Shown in pieces: positions 1 to 11,300 of a stretch of 64,000 nucleotides of DNA. Numbering within the stretch: the stretch's first letter is position 1; the number at the start of each line of letters is the position of its first letter. The notes below the pieces were generated by a model. It was not told the origin of the DNA. It saw only the letters and a program-made list of their open reading frames with translations, and did not search any database. This stretch comes from Gnetum montanum (taxonomy: Eukaryota > Streptophyta > Gnetopsida > Gnetales > Gnetaceae): assembly GCA_015680685.1 (NCBI GenBank), contig MNCI01017969.1, forward strand, positions 241,628-305,627, in the 5' to 3' direction. The position numbers were made by a program, and so were the translations under genes.

Positions 1-402
1 AACACTTACAGTAATGCTCTTTATCATAGTCTTTGTTTGAAAGTAGTCATACATAGCTTTTTGAATATCAGGATATGGAAATTTACATGCAATAACACTT
101 GTTCCTATTTTATTTTCTAACATCTGAAAAAAATGATGATGTATTCTTGTGCCACTTGCAGTGAATTCATGGCTACATACATGACACTTCCATCTTTTGC
201 TTTCACCTCCTCCACTCTTATAAGTGTCTAATTGTGTTATGAATTGTTTTAATAGAGATTTCAAAATAAATCTACCTTTTGCAAATGGTTTCAAAATTTC
301 CACATTACAATCTAAGATATTTTCTTCTTGCCATGCATTTTCCTCCAATAGAGTACTATCTATTTCATTTTCATTACTATCTATCTCTTGAATAAAGCTC
401 AT
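1..402 (-). CDS. BED-type zinc finger protein, hAT transposase N-terminus (partial)
   Basis: An open frame of 134 codons runs from an ATG at 402 to the left edge without a stop. It starts with an acidic stretch and then has a BED-like zinc finger: WKCHVC, a spacer, and RIHHH, which gives C-x2-C followed by paired histidines about a dozen residues on. The part after the finger resembles the spacer that follows BED fingers in plant Ac/hAT transposases. BED fingers bind DNA and sit at the N-terminus of hAT transposases and of host genes derived from them. The catalytic and dimerisation domains would lie outside the window, so an autonomous element, a domesticated gene and a fragment cannot be told apart. 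The finger is seen directly; the hAT assignment is inferred. Confidence 0.6.
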   Translation of the reverse strand, partial: MSFIQEIDSNENEIDSTLLEENAWQEENILDCNVEILKPFAKGRFILKSLLKQFITQLDTYKSGGGESKRWKCHVCSHEFTASGTRIHHHFFQMLENKIGTSVIACKFPYPDIQKAMYDYFQTKTMIKSITVSV

Positions 403-1610
403 CTTTATGACCCTATAAATATTAATGATAAAAATTAGAAAATGAGATATTACTGCTACTTTTCACAAAAGTTAAAATGAATTTTTTAAAAAATTACAAA
501 TAAATATACTTACCAATTACCCAAATTACTGTGACTAAGGGTATTTATTTTTTCTTTTTTTGCTAGCAAAGAGCTTTTAGAAAAATGTCTTAAAAGCTTT
601 AACATTAAAATGTCATTTAATGACATAAATCTGGAAATGCAAAACAATAATAGAGTCAAGGAAAAATATTAAAAATATAAAATAGTGATAAATTTAAAAA
701 TAACAAGATGAAATTGAATAAGAAATAAAAAAAAATTGAAAATCATAAACAAATGTACTTCCAACCTATTGTAGGAGGATAAACAATAGGTTGCAACATG
801 TATTAAATCAAAAACGGAAGAAAATAACTTCAAAGGATAAACAACAGGTTTATTATAATTTGGATGAGTGGTTTAGGCAGGGCATAAGGCTCACCCCTGA
901 TAATCAAGTCCAGCCACATAAAATATTGCTACATTTTCATAGAAAAGCAATAAAATCTTTGTGAGAGCAAAGAGCTAAAAATTATAATTAACGTTCAAGA
1001 AGTTGCGTTGTAAGTAAGGGTTATAATAATAAAAGGTGCTTAATACTATTAATTTAACTTCCTGACACTATATATAAGCAATATGGACTTGCTTTTTCCA
1101 ATCACACTAAAATCGAATCTTGACTCATAAAACCTTTTAATAGCATTGCGTTTTAACTTCATAACAAGATGAATATGCAATGTGTGGACGTCCATCAAAA
1201 ATGGAATCAAATTTTTTTTTTTGGCATCAAGGTTGCCAATACTTTCCAAAGAAGAACTAATTGATGAGAGACATCTCAGGATTGAGATGAAAGAGCATAA
1301 AAACTTCTTTACCGGCTCCTTAATGTAAGGCTGCAAATGCTGTATATTCGATGATCATTGGTTCTAACTTCTAACCATATCAGTGTGCCTGACAGTTGGC
1401 AGACAAGCATGAGACTCAAAAAACATAGCTTTAAATAATATAAAAATATTTTTATTTACATCTAAAATGAGGAGAATAATGGTATGCACTCACGACACAA
1501 CCATGTGAAGGCTTTATGCAAAAATTATGTAGTTGTGTCGAGGAATCATAGTTACCAAACAAAAAAGTTTGAAGTGGCGTAATCAGTGTCATGCATTTCT
1601 TTTGCAGTAA
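403..1610. other. AT-rich sequence, no gene seen
   Basis: Very AT-rich DNA upstream of the BED-finger frame. A 95-codon minus frame at 1049-1336 has no recognisable motif. No clear promoter, RNA gene or terminal inverted repeat was found. Confidence 0.5.
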
Positions 1611-1698
1611 ATGGAAGTAGAAATTGAAGAATCTGCTATGTAACTAGACAAACAATGGAAGTAGAAATCGAAGAATCTTCTATGCAACTAACAAACAT
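1611..1698. repeat. 44-bp tandem duplication
   Basis: Two adjacent copies of a unit beginning ATGGAAGTAGAAAT start at 1611 and 1655 and differ at only a few bases. The second copy ends near 1698. No coding role is apparent. Confidence 0.8.
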
Positions 1699-3031
1699 AT
1701 CTGAACTATTTTTTTTCTGGCATTTTTACAAATTTACCCTTGTGCGTGACTTGCAATTTTGTGTAGTTTTTACGTAAATATTTCACAGCATCACATTGCA
1801 CATCAAAACATTAGCATAACACATCAAAGTCATGTGCATACACCAAAGGAAACTAAGGCCAATGGTTCAAGCAAAACAATAAAAATCTCGTTATACTTGA
1901 AACTTGAAATAGTTTGAAATTTTTAGCATAATGCAGACATTAAATGCATCGTAAAGAAAACATTGTATGATCTTCCTAACCCACACTAAATGTTGAGACA
2001 CGCTTGATACGGAAAGCAAAAAATGGAAGCGTTCATGGCATTTGAAATTTATGTCGTCCATGTAAATACGATTATGCTCAAAGACAGACATGGCTGCAAA
2101 TAGAATAAAAGTAGAAAACTAATGCCAAGCATATAAGCCAATAAGTTTATCAGATTTTAACATCAGGAATCCCTTCCCCACCACCATTTTCACTGAGCTC
2201 TATCTTCTTCTGCTATTAGTAATGCTCTCGGCAAGTTCACGACACGTTTTGGGCTTATGGGCTCACTTTATAGAGTTGGAATAGCAGGAAATTCAGAGGT
2301 GGGTCTTTGGAGTTTTCAAATTTGTTGTTGTGGGTTGAGTTCATGCCTCTTGCATGTTTCACTCCAGAAAGATTTGGGAAGGATATGGTGCTGAAATTTT
2401 GTTTGAACTTTGAACAAGTGTATGCTTCGACTATTCTGTTTGCAGTTGTAGAGGGAGAGAGCCCTAACAGTAGTTTTGTAACCAATTGATTCCCTTCCCT
2501 TACAGGTTGTGCATTTATGACTGGCCGGAATCACGGCCGTTATATGAAACCAGAGATGCAACATGAGATGGCCATGGCCCATGAATAAACATACGAAACC
2601 AATCCACTAAATAAAAATATTTTCTCTAAAATCATCTGAATAAACTAAAATAAAAAGTAAAGATCATCAAGGAGGTAAATATGATCAAAATAGGCAACTC
2701 AATTGATACGAAAATCCACTACAAGGAGATACTCTGTCCAGATTCGGCAGGAAGGAAACGATCGATTTTCCCAGGAAAGACGATGATGAATAAAAAAAAT
2801 AAAAAGTATAGCATGATAGATGTAATTCCGAATCTGATAAGGCAAGTCTCCTACCCAGTCACCCAAATCAGACCGGGAAGACGAGACCCCCTTCATTAGG
2901 AGAAATTCTCATTGCCTTCTTTGTCACTGCCTATAGATAAAAAAGTGAAGATGAAGTAAAGAATTTTAGAGTTGAAAGAGAAATAAAGCATTTGGAGAGT
3001 TTGTAGAAGCATCCAAATCCCTATCAATGGC
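1699..3031. other. AT-rich sequence, no supported gene
   Basis: Several 60-90 codon frames overlap on both strands around 2255-2900. None shows a domain, a consistent splice model or a signal, so none is annotated. The 2300-2560 stretch is slightly richer in GC and could be an old gene scrap. Confidence 0.4.
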
Positions 3032-3165
3032 AGAATAGGAGGAGCATTTGTAAATAAAAGGTAGAATAGGAGGAGCATCTGTAAATAAAAGGTATTGGAC
3101 ATGGATGCAATTTGCAGGAAACAGGTAAGATTGGATGCGATTTGTAGTAAAAATAGGTAAGATTT
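3032..3165. repeat. Two neighbouring minisatellites (about 31-bp units)
   Basis: A 31-bp unit beginning AGAATAGGAGGAGCAT occurs at 3032 and again at 3063. Directly after it, from about 3100 to 3165, a second unit of similar length (GGATGC, then AATTTG or GATTTG, ending GGTAAGATT) is also present twice. This suggests local slippage or unequal exchange. Confidence 0.7.
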
Positions 3166-3379
3166 TAATCGACAATGAATGTTTTCGTTGAGAGTTAAAA
3201 ATCAGACAAAAAATTATAATTTACGTACCCAATGAAAATTTTACACGCTTTTGTACGTGTGCCTAAATCCACCGTGAATGATTCGTAAGATTTTCTTGGG
3301 AATTGCGAATCTCCAGCGCATAACTGTAATCCCTACTTCGGCGATAGGACCTTCTACCGTGGCAAAATCCCCATCATTC

Positions 3380-4006
3380 AAATAATCCTTGCCTTCTTCT
3401 TTTTGTTCCTCTACAAGTAGAGGCGGTACCATGGATGACCCAAGATGATGATTCCAGTGAGTGCTATAGTGATGGCAACAGACCACATGGCCTTGTCCTC
3501 CCACCAACTCACCAGTTGTTGTGAAAAACCAGAGCCCCAAGAACAACCATGAGCAAACTCAAAACAGTGACCCTTCGAGGCATATCTCGACATCCTGCAT
3601 GACTTCTAGAAATTTGAAAGCCTTATCCACCTAGTTGAATGCTGACATCAACAGAGAAAATTATAGCATTAGTCACGGTGTTATCATTGTCATAAAGAGT
3701 GATGACGGTGCCGAAGAACTACTTCTCAGATAGATCACCACCAGCAGTGATGTGCTGGCCTAGGAAAGAGTTGTTGATGAAGGTTTCATGGCCATCCTTC
3801 ACTACAATTCCTATGCTGCTGGACTGCAACTGCTACAAATTCTTGATCAAAACTGATTGCTTCCATGTCTCTATTTCTAGCAATGACTCCATCGAAGTCA
3901 CAGGTATTAGTGTCGGCATTGGCTCTAGCTCGATTCAACTGGGAGAGGCCACGTGCTTTCTTGTCGTCTACCTGGTGCCCTTTGTTTTTGCCACAGATGA
4001 CTCCAT
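3380..4006 (-). pseudogene. Unidentified pseudogene with C-terminal membrane segment
   Basis: This stretch is richer in GC than its surroundings. On the minus strand an ATG at 4006 opens a frame readable to 3509, with about five in-frame stops. Coding-like text lies between the stops, for example GIVVKDGHETFINNSFLGQ and FFGTVITLYDNDNTV, followed by a hydrophobic stretch (RVTVLSLLMVVLGALVF). In a shifted frame a second hydrophobic segment (WSVAITIALTGIIIL) is followed by a lysine cluster (NKKKKAR), as in tail-anchored or ER membrane proteins. I do not recognise the family. The stops and the frameshift argue for a dead gene or a poorly spliced one. Confidence 0.35.
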
Positions 4007-4168
4007 CTTTTCAACCGTAATTATTGCTACAAAATATGATCCACGAAGTGAGAAGATATTTATCTAAATTTAGTTTTGAATGCTGATTATCTGCAATTGC
4101 AAACATCTAGGTCTGCCTTGCACGTACTGCAAAAATGTTGAAATACTATGACAATTATTATGATAACA

Positions 4169-4369
4169 TTAAAATGCTATAGAAATGGGGTGTAGTCCTG
4201 AACAAGGATCAACATTCTTCCAATTTGAGTGGCACTTTTTTTTATTGTAATGCTGCAATAGCATGGCTCTAATGGAGGTTTGGATCAAGGGCAAGTGCTG
4301 GATCATCTTGTTCACAATCTCGTCGGCTTCTTGCAGCCTCCTTGCCCGGCCCAGAAGCTTAGCCATCAA
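4169..4369 (-). pseudogene. PPR-like gene scrap
   Basis: A 66-codon minus-strand frame begins with AKLLGRARRLQEADEIVNKM. This resembles the widespread plant pentatricopeptide-repeat signature 'LLGRAGRLxEAxxxIxKM' that precedes the E domain of PLS-type PPR proteins, which edit or process organellar RNA. The following residues (SIRAMLLQHYN) sit where these proteins usually have the alternating 'W.ALL.AC' helix. No further repeats are readable on either side, so this is at best a single-repeat fragment left by duplication or transposition. The identification rests on one motif. Confidence 0.4.
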
Positions 4370-5330
4370 AATATAGCATCAATTTCCATACAGTATACCA
4401 AATGTATAGCAATGGCCTCAACACATTGTATATCAACCTCATGAAATTTTCAGAGGCATTTCATAGGCCAAACAATATAACTCTCAATTCCAAGGCATCA
4501 TTTGTTTTCTACAATTTGCCTCACATTCATTACCTTCCCATACCTTATGGAGGTTAACTAAACCAACTTCTTGACTTGTACATCAATACATGTTTGTAGA
4601 TCCAGTGAATACTTCTTTGGCACTAAAAAAAATTGGTAGAGGATTATCATGAACTCTGAACAATTGATCATTTGTCTTAAACAAAACTGTATTTGCTAGT
4701 GAATCAATTAGAAAAAAACCTTTCAAACTACCAACCCAACACCTCTGAAAATTCTTCATCTAATAAAATTTTGGCAATGTTTAAATCAGGGAAAATGTTA
4801 GTTATATGATTAGCTTCACAACTTCACAAAGCCTGCTCCATTAAATGGCCAAAATGTACCAACACTACTCACTTTGATTTTTTACTTCCAAAACCAGCTT
4901 TTCCACTGGTTATTCATTGATATCGAGTAACCACTAACTAGTTGTGGCTTGTGATGACAGGGGTATAAAGAGACCATGAGTGGGGTGGACATTTTCAAGG
5001 AAGTGCAGTATGAAACATAGCATTTGAATGTGCAAAGTTCGAAAGACATATGTAGAGTGTAAGAATGGATAAGAATTTGACAAACTTTTAAATTCTGCAT
5101 TAGTTTATGGAATGCAATTACAGTGGATTTAAGAACTAGCCAAACACAAACATTAGACATGATTACTATCATTGTAAATGAATGAATAAATTAATCTCAA
5201 TGACAATGGTGGGATTTCAAAATTTGATTCAGAATTTTTTTTTATAAGATGATGGTAGTTGTATTCTTCGTGGAAGAAAAATTGATGTTGAATTAACTTG
5301 TTCCCTATCCAAAAGGATTTTAGCTTAGTT
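4370..5330. other. AT-rich sequence, no gene seen
   Basis: Short frames on both strands lack motifs. The 136-codon minus frame at 5153-5563 overlaps a dispersed repeat (5331-5455) and has no recognisable domain. Confidence 0.45.
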
Positions 5331-5455
5331 ATATATTTATAATATATAACTATAATTTGGCCAAGAGAATCGTATTCATTAACAAGTAATACATTATTAG
5401 AGTAAAAAATTTCATGACTTCTGGATGAAGAACAACATTTATTCCTCCTACTATG
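5331..5455 (+). repeat. Dispersed repeat, copy 1 (about 125 bp)
   Basis: The stretch beginning TAGCTTAGTTATATATTTAT is repeated in the same orientation at 7474-7598, with roughly four in five bases matching by eye. Its central phrase (GAGAATC, then ACAAGTAAT) recurs once more near 6350. Probably a mobile-element fragment of unknown type. Confidence 0.65.
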
Positions 5456-7473
5456 TTTGAGTTTGTCATTAATGGCAAACTTAAGAGCTTGACTTGCACT
5501 AGCCCTAGGCAATCCAAATTCCAGACATGTATTGCAAATTATGGTAGGAAAATTCTTACCCATTCTCTAAATTTTGGTGGGATTCATCCTCATCAGAAGC
5601 CCCCATGATCCACACCACCACCAGCATTCCCTAATCTTCTACTACTACCACTCTATGCTACTTAACAAAGAAATAACTTCATCCATCTTGGGATTTTTCC
5701 ATAAGCTTGGTGAGCAAAAGCCATTTTCTAAAGTGCATATGCCTAACAAATAAATACAGTTGCATTCTCCAAGACAATCCAAGACCATGATCCATCCTTG
5801 AAAGAGGGTGCACATAGAATGGAAAAGCAAGGCACAGTGACAAAGAGACAAGTTGTTCTTGCATTCCAACATTGAATGCGGTGCAACAACAAATGCTTAC
5901 CCACTTTGCAAGTTAAGGATGTATCCTTATTTTGATTCTTTCTTTTTTATTTAATCATTTTTTATTTTGATGAACATATGTTACACCATATATAGGGAAT
6001 AGATTTTTGGGTGAGTCCACGAAGCAAGGGATAAAGAGCATAAGATAAAGTGAAAGCAAAAATAGTGGTCATTATTGCAAAAATATGTCTATCTTTAGTT
6101 ATCAACAACAACATTACAATTTTCAAATCTTCCACTTGAGTTGGATACTCAATTTGCACTACTTCTTTTCTACTTTTTTGGCATGCAAATTTTCTTATTT
6201 TGAAATCACCCTTTCACATTTAGGTATTGAACTTTATTAGGGCATACTATAGTATATACATATGACCTTAATTATTCCGTCAATAGTGTAAGGGTTGAAG
6301 GCTAAAGAGATAAAGTAAAGAGTTTTCCATCATACAAATTGAAGAGAATCTTCTTCATTGACAAGTAATGTTTAATGCTCAAGTTAGAATCAGAAAAACC
6401 CTAAATTTTATTATAGGGAAATAAAGAAATTTTGAAGGGGACATATAAATATATGTTCCTAGAAACTACATATATAATGCTTTTGAGTGGCACCATGCAG
6501 TGTAGCCCTTCTTTAAATGGATCACTAAAATAGGAATATTGGCCACCCTACACAAAATCATGGTACACATATCCGCAACTAGCATTATTGTCTCACTTAT
6601 CTACATAACTTCCACCTATGAATTATTATATTGTACATATAATCTCAAACCCATGTGAAACATTTATGGTTAGTATTCAATTCATTTGTAACCTTAGATG
6701 TTATGTATCAACAAAGGAGAGATGATCCAAAAAAATAAAGATTTAGAGAAGTTTTAATAAATATATGAGAAGAAAAGTTCAATCATGATGATTGTGAGTT
6801 TTTGAGTTTAAGAATGGATCTTCCATCAATATAAAATGGGCAACACAAGTTTCAGGATTTTGTGCATTTGTTTAATACAAATGATAAGGTAAATATGCCT
6901 AATGAAAAGGTACTGTAAAAAATGTAGAAGCCATTTGCAAAGTGCATAGTAAATAAAAATATAAATGGTGTTAGCTTCTAGGATGATGGAGAAGGAGAAT
7001 TAGATTAAGTTGTGTTTATTTTTGAAATTGCAAGGGCTATGCTTTCTATTAATCTTTTGCTAGAAGAAGGATTGTTTAATGATGCATTGAAAGTTATTAA
7101 GAAAATAATTTATAGTCCCCACTATAAATCTCCACACCTACTATCATATGTTATCATTGAGTTTGACTCTTACATTGAAGTATCGTAAGATCACAAACAT
7201 CCTCAACAAGTACCCATTCCACCAATCATACATGGAGGATCATTTGTGTTGTATTGTAACATGTTCTTAATCATTCAATAATGGATTCTATAGTCTTATA
7301 ACCTACTCTATTTTTTATTTTTGCTTTCATGACTTATTTATAACTTTAGAAGAACAATCTATAACTTAACAATCATCTTCAAAAAATTGCATTTGAATGA
7401 TGTATAACTATAGATAGAATCCTTTTCATTTGTTATGTTTAAGTCATCATTGTAAGAGATGATTAGTGATCAC
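5456..7473. other. AT-rich sequence, no gene seen
   Basis: Low-complexity AT-rich DNA. Frames at 5645-5872 and 5962-6159 on the minus strand carry no motif. A partial third copy of the 5331/7474 repeat lies near 6345-6380. Confidence 0.45.
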
Positions 7474-7598
7474 TAGCTTAGTTATATATTTATAATATAT
7501 ACCTATAGTTTGGTTGAGAGAATCTTATTTTTTAGCAAGTAATAAGTTATTTGTGTCAAAAATTTCACTACTTTAGGACAAAGAATAAGATTTAAGGA
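7474..7598 (+). repeat. Dispersed repeat, copy 2 (about 125 bp)
   Basis: Direct copy of 5331-5455, starting at the same TAGCTTAGTTATATATTTAT phrase. See that entry. Confidence 0.65.
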
Positions 7599-7824
7599 TT
7601 ACAATTTCCATGAATTTTGGACAAACAACAAGATTTTTGTATCAAATTTTTTGTAATGATGGATTTTAGAAAAAAAAATGTTTGCATCAGTTATTGTATG
7701 TTCTTGAGATCATTGTTTTTTCCTTTTCCAAATATAATTTGCACAATCTTTTGCAACATAGAACTAGTACCCGTTCTTCCTCTTATTTGAGAGAAACTAA
7801 TCCATACAATGGCCAAATGTTCCA

Positions 7825-8375
7825 ACACATTCCTTCTTCCATCCCCTCTTCTTGTTTATTTTTCCTTTTTTTCTATTTTTTTTCTTTTTTCTTTTTTTCT
7901 CTTTTTCTTCTCTCTCTTTGTTTTTCTTTTCATTTTTCATTTTTCTTTTCTCCTCTATTTTTTTTTCATTTTATCATTTTTTGTCTTTCATGAGAAGAGG
8001 AATTTTGAATAATACATGAGAATCATGGAAATGATTCCAATTCCAAATTTCCACTTGAGTCTTAACACATCACAAACATGATAATTCATCTCTCACCACA
8101 TGATACACACATTCCTTTTTCCATCTTCACTTCTTCTTCATTTTTTTTATTTTTTCTTTTCTTCTCTTTTCCTTTTCTCTCTTTGTTTTTCTTTTTATTT
8201 TTCATTTTTCATTTTTATTTTCTCCTTTTTTTTCAATTTTATCATTTTTTATCTTTCATGAGAAGAGGAATTTTGAATGACACATGAGAATCATGGAAAT
8301 GATTGGAGTTCCAAATCTTCACTTGGAGTCTTTAACTTGCACAAACATGATAATTCATCCCTCACAACATAACAC
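7825..8375. repeat. Tandem repeat of about 275-bp T-rich units
   Basis: Two adjacent units (about 7825-8105 and 8106-8374) each start with ACACATTCC, run through about 130 bp of nearly pure T/C, and end with a unique tail containing CATGAGAAGAGGAATTTTGA and AACATGATAATTCATC. A third unit begins and stops at about 8375. The phenylalanine-rich frames here are the translation of the polypyrimidine tract, not genes. Confidence 0.85.
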
Positions 8376-8792
8376 ACATAAGTTCATAAGGTCATGAACC
8401 TTGATTGATCAAGGTGGTCAAGCATGGTAAAATGTGTGCCTATTGACACATTTCTACCATTCTATGAAAAAACAAGAAGCTACCATTCCTATTATTATAG
8501 CAAAGGATACATGTAAGGTATGATTACATTCCATCCCTACCCTATTAGAGGAAATCATGATGTTGTGTATGGCACAGATGGTAAGACATCATTATAGAAG
8601 AAGCATGAGGGCAGTAAAAAATTGATGGAGGAATTGATTCTTAGATTTTGCATCCCAACTTTACAGAGACAAACAACAATTGGAAATCGAGGAGCCATCC
8701 ATACTACAATTATATGCCATTGACATAGACATGGAAATGACAATAATACAACAAAGAAACTGCATCAACATTATAGTGACATTTATTATGTT
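8376..8792. other. No gene seen
   Basis: AT-rich DNA between two tandem repeats, with only short frames and no recognisable motif. Confidence 0.4.
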
Positions 8793-9320
8793 GAGCCTCT
8801 ATGGATAGGAATGGCTTCTATGAATAATGTTGTAATTGTTATGCCAGTTGAAGATCCAATGAAGGTGCCCATTCCCTATTATAGATCATGGATGGAGCAC
8901 ATATAGGTAGACATTTTTGAGAAGCCTTTGTGGATAGGAATGACTTCTATGAGCATTGTTATAATTGTTGTGCTAGATGAAGATCCAATTAAGGTACCCC
9001 TTCCCCATTGCACATCATGGATGGAGCACATATATACACAGTAGAAATTTTTGAGAAGCCTTTATGGATAGGAATGGCTTCTATGAAAATTTCTGTAATT
9101 GTTGTGCCAGTTGAAGATCCAATGAAAGTGCCCCTTCCCCATTGTAGATCATGGATGGAGCACATATAGGTAGACATTTTTGAGAGGCCTTTGTGGACAG
9201 GAATGACTTCTGTGAACATTGTTATAATTGTTGTACTAGTTGAAGATCCAATTAAGGTTCCACTTCCCTACTACACATCATGGATGGAGCACAAATATGT
9301 GATAGAAATTTTTGAGAAGT
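8793..9320 (+). repeat. Four tandem copies of a 43-codon coding-like repeat
   Basis: Four units start at CCT-TGG type junctions at 8796, 8925, 9059 and 9188, with periods of 129, 134, 129 and 132 bp. Copies 1 and 3 resemble each other, as do 2 and 4, so the array grew by duplicating a dimer. Read on the plus strand, each unit translates to a similar peptide: PLWIGM, then SM, VIIVV, EDP, KVPLP and SWMEHI. Two of the four units are exact multiples of three. Stops at the unit ends and a 5-bp excess after unit 2 break the frame, so it is not a working ORF now. Confidence 0.8.
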
Positions 9321-9368
9321 GAATGAAAAGATTAGAACCCATGAGCCTAATCTGCAATTTTTGATGGA

Positions 9369-9760
9369 ATGTTGTACACCATAGGTGGCATAATCATCCC
9401 TAATTTAAAGTTTTCTTCCACCTTGGCTTCTAGAGTCATGGAATGCTATGAATTTCAAAGCCACTGCTGGAGCCACATTGCTAATATGCCCTTGGACATG
9501 AACAAGATTCATCATTTTGGTGTTGTAATGCATCTCGAAATAGCCCTCCAACATCGATGCATGAAATTCTTAGTTGTGGTGTTGTTGCTACTGCCTCCTT
9601 TCTCACTCTCATTTTAGAAGATATTGTGCTAGGGTTAGGACTTTTGGTGTCCATGGGCAAGTTGCAAAACTTTGATTTTACTTTTGACTCTAAAGAGCCA
9701 CATGTGCACATAGTAATGGAAACACCAGAAGACGTAGACCTTCTGCCATGGCTTTGACTT
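9369..9760 (+). pseudogene. Kelch-repeat-like gene scrap
   Basis: Just downstream of the 43-codon array, a frame from 9369 reads LYTIGGIIIPNL, then ASRVMECYEF, HCWSHIANMPLDM and FGVVMH. That order (L-IGG, then a tyrosine, then a tryptophan, then MP-R/N, then GVV) is the layout of one kelch blade of an F-box/kelch or related beta-propeller protein. A second plus frame (9557-9757, ending DVDLLPWL) follows after a frame change but has no clear blade. One blade is too little for a firm family call. Confidence 0.35.
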
Positions 9761-10009
9761 TAGCTTTAGCTACTTAATTGCTTTTTCTCTTCCTTTCTTC
9801 TACTACTATCAATGAATCTCTACAAACGTTAAAAGAAGTTTCGCTTCCTACTCATTCTCTCATAGAAAAAGCTATTGTGTCATGTCATGGTTTTCAAACA
9901 TTGATATGTATTATTTAAGATGCAATGTGAGGATAAATTCCTAAAAAAATTTATGATTTAAGAAGAAAGGTGGTTGTAACTATCAGAAAATTGGAAAATA
10001 TAACTTTTT

Positions 10010-11300
10010 TTTATAGGAGTTGAAATTTCCCATGGAACTTTCTATGGTGGTTTTAACCAAACCCTCATAATGTTTGTAACTCAGCCTAATTTTTCATAAT
10101 GTTTGTAACTACTTAGAAGTTACCATAAAAAGAGCTTCAAGGATAGAATGGAGGGGGAATTTTGGAGGAAGCTTAGAAGAATTATTAGAGATTTCATGTA
10201 AAGCATAGTTTACAAATTTCATCAATTTAGCTACTTTTTAAAAATCTTGTGAGTCCTTTTCTTCTTGTTTTATCTTAGTTTCTTACTAATGATTTAGATA
10301 GTAATGTGCTTGGCATTTAATATTGGGATTTTCTTATTCTTGTTATAGCTCTATTTTTTTTTTTTGCAATTCTATACTTCTATTTGGTTGCCATATAAGA
10401 TCTTCTGTTGTCTTTGAAAAGCATCCTAGGTAATTTAATAGTAATGTTTTTATGAAATTGCTTATTTGAGTCTAGAGAATCTAGAATTTCTTTGATATTT
10501 TGAGTTGACTTGAAATAGATTTAATTTTTAAAGTCTTTTCCTTGATGTTTCAATCTTCAAATTGTTAAATCATTTCTGGTAGCTCTATTATTTGCAATTC
10601 TTGACAACTATTTAACTAGCCAAATAATGGCTTGTGTTTTGTTGTTTACAAAGCATTTTGGCAGTTTAATAAGAGTGTCTTTTACAAAATTGCTTGTTGG
10701 GCTCATAGGCTTTGGACAATTTGTGATATTTTAGATTGAATTGGAATAGCTTTATTTTGAAGTGTTTCTTCATGTTCCATTTATCTTGCTTAAATTTTTG
10801 AGATTTCACACAAATCTGCTTTCTATTCTTCTTTCTTTTAAAATCCATTGAATCTTGCTCTATTTTGAGTTTTCTTATGGATCTTTCTCTTTGGGAAAAA
10901 TTAGGAGTAGATTTCTACAAAATTATGCCGAAGCATTTTGGTGAAATTTTATTTGTTTCAAATAATGTACTATAGGGACTATATAAACTAAGTGACCTAA
11001 CAAAATAGGAATCTTTAATGACTCACAGTATTTAACAAGGTTAGCTAAATTTCTATTAAAATAGTCAATTATAGTTTCATATACAAACCCAACTATTTCA
11101 ACATTCATAATAATAAACACACATTTATGATTATTTTTCTCTATTACCACTAAGTTTATTTGGAGGTATTTGGACCTTGATGTTGCTAGAGACCAACAAG
11201 CACCTAAACTCAAGTTTGAAGGAAAACCTTCATTTCCAATGATACTAGTCATGAGATCGAAGAAAATGTTGGCAGTCCCAAATAGTCGCCAATAGTACCT
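10010..11300 (+). repeat. LTR-like dispersed repeat, copy 1
   Basis: This stretch matches 26475-27750 in the same orientation over roughly 1.3 kb, with about three quarters of bases alike by eye. Both copies carry a TATA-like box followed by similar downstream DNA (CATAAAAAGAGCTTCAAGG near 10123; ACTATAAAAGGACCTTCAAAGG in the other copy). A compact TATA box inside a long repeat fits an LTR. I could not find TG/CA ends or a primer site, so a pair flanking one giant element and two unrelated solo copies both remain possible. The 158-codon minus frame at 10923-11399 lies mostly inside this repeat and is not conserved as a frame in the other copy. Confidence 0.6.

Noticed and set aside
2255-2899. 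Several overlapping 60-88 codon frames on both strands
   Set aside because: Mutually overlapping, no motif and no splice model; cannot be supported as genes.
5153-5563. 136-codon minus-strand frame
   Set aside because: AT-rich, overlaps a dispersed repeat, no recognisable domain.
7682-8287. Phenylalanine/serine-rich plus-strand frames
   Set aside because: They are translations of the polypyrimidine tandem repeat; low complexity and no domain.
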